Below, in pieces: positions 56,976-64,000 of a stretch of DNA of 64,000 nucleotides (its first letter is position 1; each line of letters opens with the position of its first letter). This stretch comes from Colius striatus. Taxonomy: Eukaryota > Chordata > Aves > Coliiformes > Coliidae. The position numbers and the translations under genes are program-made. The notes under the pieces were generated by a model, which ran no database searches, had not been told where the DNA came from, and saw only the letters and a program-made list of their open reading frames with translations. Location: assembly GCF_028858725.1 (NCBI RefSeq), contig NC_084767.1, forward strand, positions 18,553,895 to 18,617,894, in the 5' to 3' direction.

Positions 56976-59900
56976 GGAGGGAGCAATGGTTGGAGATGGT
57001 CTTTTGACTCTACCAGCCCAGGTTGATGTTCCTTCAGCCCAACCCCAGTTGGCACTGAAAAGCTATGACATAGACATCTGGTTCAACACTAGATGAATCA
57101 ATTAAATACCATTAGTGTTTTAAGCCCTTATCTTCCTTAAAAGTGGGGTGAAAATCCCTTTGCAGAGAGTTTGGCTGCCAAATGCACACATAAGTATTTT
57201 TGGATTTCCCCTTGTCTCTTATATTACAAGGCTTTTGTCTGAGACCTTAGCAGAGAAAGTAGTAAAACTAAGAGTACTTACATATTGCAGTGTATCATTT
57301 CCCATAAAACCACGCATTGAGTCAGCATGGAGGAGGCAGAGATATGTCTGGATAACAGAACTTTTCCTGACCTCAGTGTAGCTCAGGTTCTTCCCTGAAT
57401 GTGTACTTAAAAAGTATATATGTAAAATGACTTTGTATATTAATAATATCTAGATCTAACTGTGTGTCTGTTGCTTTTCCTTTATTTTTGATGAATGAAA
57501 AAGTTAGCACATTGGATCCTAGAAGAGACAGAATGGAAGCTAAAACCCAAACCATGCCAACATCCAATCTGTGCTGTTCAAAGATTCAGCCAGAAGTCTG
57601 ACCAATGTCTTTACATCCACCATAGTTAAAACACTATGCTACGCTACGGAAGTGGTGTCTGCTGAAGTATCATCTAATTATTAGTCTTCCTTTAGTGTGT
57701 GTGCAGATGAATTTTACAAGGTGAGGATTTGGCACAACAAGCTTCATTGTCAATGATGGGAAGCTTCTGAAGTAAGGGAGCGGGTAGGCACACAGCTCAG
57801 ATGCATCTCCTGCACTGGCTGCAGCTGTGGGCTCAGCACTGGTGTATGGTACCCAGCTGATAGCAAAGTCACAGGGCATTTGCTGGTAGCAAAATTCCTG
57901 AGCATTTGTCAGGAAGCCATCCTAAATCAGAACCCCTGAGCACTATTGAAACATGGTCCGTGTCCAGGAAAAGGTGTGAGTAAGATGCAAAAAAGTGGGG
58001 AAAAGGCTACACAGCCAGACGTACACACCTCACTATGAAAAGACCCGGGGACAATTTCCTCTTCAAATGATATAATGTGCACAGCAGCCACAGAGAGCTA
58101 CACCAGGATATTGCACATCCATTGGGCAGCACCACAGCTCACGCAGCCCACACAGCCCGCTGCTTCTTCACTCAGCATCTTCCCTCTGGATTGCAAGTAA
58201 ATTTGTCCATCAGCCAGTGTGGGCCAAGTTCAGGTGTCCCTGTGCAAGACTGCCCAGCTCAGGCTAAGCAAACCCACAGTGTGTCAAACACTGAAGTGTC
58301 AACTGTATCCAGTTTTGTCCTCTGATTCAACTCAGAGACCTTGACTGCAAACAAACTCCTGCTCTGAACACTCCCCAGCAGTCAGACTCATTCCAGGGTC
58401 CTCTTGGAATGGGCAAAAGTCCCTTTGCACTTACTGCTTTGGGAGGTCAGTCTTGGGAGTCACTGAGCCACCCCAGCGCTGGTGTGCAGCCTGGCTGAGC
58501 AGGCTGGGGCAGCTGTGAGCAGCAGCCAGTGTTATTCAAAGCTGCACCCCTTGATGACACCAAAGTGCAACCAAGAGAAATGAAAGGATGGGATTTATGT
58601 GTTGAATTCTGCTGCAGATAAGCTAGATGAGAGTTAACGTGAGATAAACACACGGCATGCAGATGGAAAAGGTCTGTCATACAGAGCAGTAGCTCCAGCT
58701 GTCTCTGTGCCATGTTTGGGAAAGCAAAGTTGGATTTGCTGGGAGCATCGGGAAGACGGGCCCAGGGAGGAATCTAACGGCTCGTGTTTCTATTTAATGT
58801 AATTATGGTACAGTTGAGGCTGGTCTGGCAGGCGCTGAGCCGTGCCCAGCTGCACGTTCACAAGGTCATTTCAACTTCTGCAAACATAGAAATCACCAGT
58901 AATGGCCTGACTAGCTTGCTTAAAACTCTCTGGGAACCAGAAGTGTCTGACCAGGGAGAGGGAAAGAGACACATATTCTCCTCTTCTTATTTAAGATTAT
59001 ACTGACCATATTTTAATAAGCTTTTACAAATTGTCCAGGGATGCCTAAAAGAACCAGAGGATGTACAAATGCAAACTGTAGCCCCTGCTAAGCATCGGAG
59101 GGGCTTGCAGGGAGGGAGGCAGCTATTCTCCCATTCTGCTCTGAAACCTGTTTGCAGGCACTTCAGACGGGCAGCTCTGCCAAAGCACTGAGCAATTGCA
59201 GCCCTGGTCATTTACATGCATAGGAGGCACTGTCCAGGCTGAAACATTTTAAAAATAATATCCACATTTTATGTTTTTTAATCAAAGTTTGCCCCCCTCC
59301 TCAGCAAATGAGCACACTCTTCTGTAAACTTGGCTAGCAGGAGCCATGATTCACCTTGCATTCCCTGTCTGAACTAAGGGGAAAATACTGCAAGACGTCG
59401 GAGCACAGAGGAAGATGCTGATAGCTGCAGCAGGGCAGACACATTCCCATCTCCTGGTGTCACCGCACCCAGGGTGTGAGTGATGTGGAATGCACTTGGG
59501 TGCTGGCAAGGGCACAGCTGCAGAACATAGAAATCTGTCTGTCTGTCTGACCTCTGCTGCATAGCAGCAATTTTAACTGTTAACAGAAAGAAACAAAAGC
59601 TTTGAAGGCAGCTAGACCACCCCAGCTGAAGCTCAGAAGGCAACCTGCAAGGGATTTAGCCTTGTGACACGTTTAACATAGAGGTTTGTGGAGGAGAACC
59701 TCATTTTACAGCAGAATATGTCTAAGAGGGAGGGTGGATGAGGACTCGGGTAACTGCGTGCTGTGCTGTGCTGTGCTGTGCAGACCTTGTTCCCTGCATG
59801 CTTTGGATTTTAGCACAGATTTTGTACAAGATGGAGTGGCCAATGTAAAGCAGGCTCTATGAGTCATTCTTTCGCAGACTCCAGCATAAATCAAATCCAG

Positions 59901-60697
59901 AAATGGAAAGGCCAGCCAGTCACACTATTCCTTTTAGGTTTAGGGAAAGACATAGTTAAGAAATGTGGGTAAAAGACATTACAAAACCAAGAAAAAAAAA
60001 CCCAGAATCTCAACTTATATTTTATTTAGACTCCTAATTAGTGGATGAAAAGCCAGACCTTAAAAAAGCATACACTGAACCAGGCTGAAGTCAGCTCAAT
60101 ATGAAATCTTTCTCTCCAGAGAGAGGATAATTTGTAATTGCTATGCTTTAGGTGGCTATCACCTTCCGGGCATAACTCCTTCTATGTGTGTGGGTTTTCC
60201 ACATGGAAATGAGATATATTTATCCAGAAATTGCTGTCAGCTTTGTATCCTTACTCTGTGCATCAGCCTGTGCTAGCTTGTCACATCCCTTCTTCACACA
60301 TAACTTATTTTACAGACACCTTCGAAGGGAAACCTGGCTGATGAAAAATGCCCATGAGAGGATCTGTGAGCTTTGTGCTGAGATTCTGAAATCTCAGAAT
60401 TAAAATCCTTGGGAACATGACAGCATCCTTCCTAAATTTGATTGATCATGAGTGCAAATTCTACTCTCGACAGAGCAATGTTTATCCTCAACCTCCAGGT
60501 CTGCAACCATGAGCAAGCAAAGGGAACATATCTTTCCGCCATCTGCAGAGCACTCAGTCCTTGACCTTATCATCCTCACACACGGCATCCTGTAATTTGT
60601 GTTTTGTACCATTCGTGGTTCAGGCACAGCCTCCTGGGCCAGAAGGTGCTAGGATCAGTCTCCTTCCCAGAGGTCTCTCCTCTTCTGTCCCATCATT
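56976..60697. other. Intergenic, no gene recognised
   Basis: Unique-looking sequence with a (TGTGC)n microsatellite and a GTCT run near 59535. No CpG island, splice pairs or domain matches were seen. Confidence 0.55.
59757..59782 (+). repeat. Short (TGTGC)n microsatellite
   Basis: About five copies of a 5-bp unit (GTGCTGTGCTGTGCTGTGC). No further function seen. Confidence 0.8.
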
Positions 60698-61752
60698 GTG
60701 TGAGAAACTGGTTAGATGACTGGGTCCAACAAGTTGTGGTCAATGGAGTTAAATCCAGTTGGTGGCCAGTCACGAGTGGTGTTCCCCAGGGCTCAGTGCT
60801 GGGGCCACTCCTGTTTAACATCTTTATTAATGGTCTGGATGAGGGGATATAGTGCACCCTTAGTAAGTGTGCAGATGACACCAAGCTGGGTGGAAGTGTT
60901 GATCTGCTTGAGAGTAGGGAAGCTTTACAGAGAGATCTAGATAGGCTGGATGGATGGGCCAAGGTCAGTTCCATGAGTTTGAATAAGGCCAAGTGCCAGG
61001 TCCTGCACTTGGGCCACAACAACCCCCAACAGTGCTACAGGCTTGGGGAGGAGTGGCTGGAAAGCTGCCAGGCAGAGAGGGACCTGGGAGTGTAGGTTGA
61101 CAGCAGCTGAACATGAGCCAGCAGTGTGCCCAGGTGGCCAAGGCGGCCAATGGCATCCTGGCCTGTATCAGGAACAGTGTTGTCAGCAGGAGTGGGGAGG
61201 TGATCATTGCGCTGTACTTGGCTTTGGTGAGGCCTCACCTTGAATACTGTGTCTAGTTTTGGGCCACTCTCTACAAGAAGGACATTGAGGTGCTGGAGAG
61301 GATACAGGGGTGGGCTACCAAGCCAGTAAAGGATTTGGAGCACGTTTCATATGAAGAATGGCTGAGGGATCTGGGGCTGTTTAGCCTTGAGAAAGGAAGG
61401 CTCAGGGGAGATCTTATTGCTCTCTACAACTACCTGAAAGGAAGTTGTAACAAGGTGGGGATTGGTCTATTCTCCTTAGTGACAAACAATAGAACAAGAG
61501 GAAACTGCCTCAATTTGCACCAGGGGAGATTCAAGATGGATGTTAGGAGGAATTTCTTTACTGAAAGGGTTGTCAGGCATTGGAATGAGCTGCTCAGGGA
61601 GTTGTGGAGTCACCATCCCTGGAAGTGTTTAAGAGATGGTTGGATGTTGCACTTAGGAAAATGGTCTAGTGGTTGATAGGGCTGGGACAAAGGCTGGACT
61701 TGATGATCTTAAAGGTCTCTTCCAGCTGAAACGATTCTATGATTCTGTGATC
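60698..61752 (+). mobile_element. CR1 LINE 3' fragment (about 1.05 kb)
   Basis: Contains [20 protein letters not shown] then [18 protein letters not shown] (60755-60849), the CR1 reverse-transcriptase motif, then [20 protein letters not shown] (61350-61409) and the terminal ACGATTCTATGATTCTGTGA. A stop right after LDEGI and later frame changes show it is not active. The best preserved CR1 in the window. Confidence 0.94.
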
Positions 61753-64000
61753 ATGACTTGCTCCTGCACAGGATCTTTTCTCAATTCCCATTTCAGTGTT
61801 GAAGGAGAGCCCTGGCAGCAGGAGTCCTGATGCTTATCCTAGGCAGCAACATCTGCACAGCAAAATGCAGCAGTGGGATTGTTAACTTCTGGAGTTCCAG
61901 AAATCCTTTCTGGCACATCACTCAATTTCAAAAATATTTGGCTGACTTGAACAGTAGATCTTTATTCCTTCACAGGTAGAAGAAGTAGTACAGTGTATGC
62001 ACTGTATGCTCAGAGTAAGCAAACAGTGAATGCCTGAGCATGCACATTTACAAAGAGGTGTTAAATAAGGCAGTAGATTCCTTTCACTTCAGCTGCTGGA
62101 AGGGGAAAGCATATCTTCTACAGATACCCATGCTCCAATTCCATATATAAATCCACACCGTGAACTTGCTTAGGTTATTTCAGATGAAATACTTTCCTTT
62201 GCTCTGCCTGTGACAGGATACATAAGACTGTTGGTTTCTAGCATGATCCAAGGGAAGGGCAGGAGTCAGAGGCTTCTCCAAACAACTAGTTCTACAGTGC
62301 AGAGCGTGGTCTTTCAGCTCCTCGCTTTCTAAACACGTTCAAATAAAGCAAAGAGGTTCAACCAAGATGAGTTGTGTTCTTCTCTTACATTATAGAATCA
62401 TCAACAAAAAGAGAAAGTAGACAGGCAAGGGATATAAACTTCGACTGCAAGAAATGTAATTCCATGTCTGTAAAGAATGTATACATTTAACAACTCCTGC
62501 CATTTGAGCAGGTTCAAGGGTTCTTTACAGGCAAATTCATAACTCCTGATATAATTGGAATGATATAACTATGTTTTTATTTCCTAGCCTGCTCTTTGTT
62601 ACATATGTCTTTACTTCAGCTCTGTTTAGCAGTTACTGAGCTGAGGTCTTGTAGTTAATGAAGATTTAAAGCTCCATGATTAATGCAGAAAAATAGTATG
62701 TTTGGAAAACATGCATTAATATAACCAAGTCGCTAAGTAACAGTATCTGCTGTAAACATGAAAAATGTCCCTTGGCTTTTGCATTTTCTCTACAGCCGGT
62801 TGGAATTTCAAAAGAAAATGAAATTCTATTTTCACATTTCCAACACAAGAAACACATAAAAATACTTTAGAATAAAAACTTCATTCACTTTTCCAGTCTG
62901 CTGAATGTGGCTTATGTTGCACGTATGGGCGTGACAGAGGAAACGTCCCAGGGAAAACAGTTTTGGCCCTACAGACAAATCTTCAGCTAGTACAGATTTT
63001 AAGACCCTAATAATCTCAGTAGAATGCCTACTTTTTAATTAGCAAAGTCTCAAGCTGCAAGAAATGAAGCTGTTTCTAATTGACTGTAGATCAGCCCCTG
63101 GTGTTGTAGCTTAACATGCTGCCCCTGTAATGATTTGGAGAAGTCAAAAATTAAATGAATCATTTCAGGCAAAACTAGCATTTGTCTTAGGTTTTATTTA
63201 AGGATGCATCTCATGGCACAATGTTGCGACTGTGGTTTTACACTCCAGTGCCTGTGCTGCTGGATGGGCAGCCTGGGGAACACGGTCACAACTGCGCAGC
63301 TCATGGCAAGGCCTTGGATGCCAGCATCTGCCTTCTCCACATCCCTTTTAGGGATCATTTTGCTGCAGGAAATTAAAGGACACTCTTGGACTATTGGAAA
63401 GTTCCCTTAGAGCCATTTGGCTGGGGAAAGCAGTTCTTTGTGCCTCTCTGTTGCAGTATGATCTGTTTATTGCAGAGGAGCCATCTCAAGGCAACACTGG
63501 AGTTTCTAACAGGAGCTCAGCATAGCGTTGGCCCTATGTTGCCACCCAAGTCTCAACAGCACCCCTGGGAAATGTCCTGAAAACGTCACTGCTTGCCAAG
63601 AGCTCCAGACACATTTCCTCCCATAGGGGAAGGTGTTATAGCTGCTCTCACCCAAGCCTGGGTTTCTGGCCAAGACAGCCTACTGACCCTCTCCCATCAT
63701 GGCAAAGCTCCTCTTTTTTTATGGTGCAGAATTAGATGAGGTTCCTAATACTTTATTAGCTCCTCATTAGCTGTGCCTCTCTGAGCTGTATCTTGGTGAA
63801 AGTTGGCACTGATCTTCACCCCTGGGACCACAAACAGCTCAGCTTCATTCTGCTGGGGACCTCTTAGCTCTCATTGTAGCCAGGATTACAAAAACCCATA
63901 GCCATGCTGCTCCAGGACCTACCTCCAGAGCCATTCTACCTCCTGCTGCTCCCACTTGCCCTCTCTTTCCTCTCTGGCAGGTAACATCTTTTAACTCATT
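61753..64000. other. Intergenic to window end, no gene recognised
   Basis: No repeats or coding exons recognised. If avian synteny follows mammals, PDLIM4 should lie further right, outside the window. Confidence 0.55.

Overview
The window looks like nuclear DNA from a bird. The interspersed repeats are CR1-type LINE 3' ends (internal [18 protein letters not shown] reverse-transcriptase motif, ATTCTATG-type tails), there is an ERVL-like LTR family of avian type, and a class II provirus carries a tRNA-Trp primer-binding site as avian retroviruses do. Codons, splice sites and a CpG-island promoter show a vertebrate gene. I see no bacterial genes, CRISPR array, tRNA or rRNA.

The only host gene I can support is P4HA2, the alpha-2 subunit of collagen prolyl 4-hydroxylase. 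It lies on the minus strand from a CpG island at about 52.9-53.6 kb down to a poly(A) signal at 23.89 kb. All coding exons were placed by translation and splice sites: exons 2-11, two tandem alternative exons (12a, 12b), and exons 13-15. They join in frame to 540 residues (with 12b) or 538 residues (with 12a), including a signal peptide, the peptide-substrate-binding TPR region and a complete Fe(II)/2-oxoglutarate catalytic site. Two splicing details stand out. Exons 12a and 12b are separated by only 68 nt, and intron 5 has a GC donor (AG|GCAAGT).

Left of P4HA2 (0-23 kb) is mostly unannotated intergenic DNA with CR1 fragments, one 1.1-kb ERVL-like LTR (21.4-22.5 kb) and a complete but dead class II (betaretrovirus-like, ERVK-type) provirus at 11,983-18,503 on the minus strand. 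The provirus has two LTRs (284 and 289 bp, about 8.5% different by eye), a 6-bp target duplication (CAGGTA), a tRNA-Trp PBS, a 605-codon open gag, a dUTPase-protease region, RT, RNase H and integrase with several breaks, a polypurine tract, and no env.

Right of P4HA2 (53.7-64 kb) are two CR1 copies on the plus strand (53.9-54.8 and 60.7-61.75 kb) and a truncated relative of the ERVL-like LTR in opposite orientation (56.1-57.0 kb), so the two LTR copies bracket the gene. The rest shows no gene I can recognise. Mammalian synteny would place CSF2/IL3 to the left and PDLIM4 to the right, but I could not identify their exons here.
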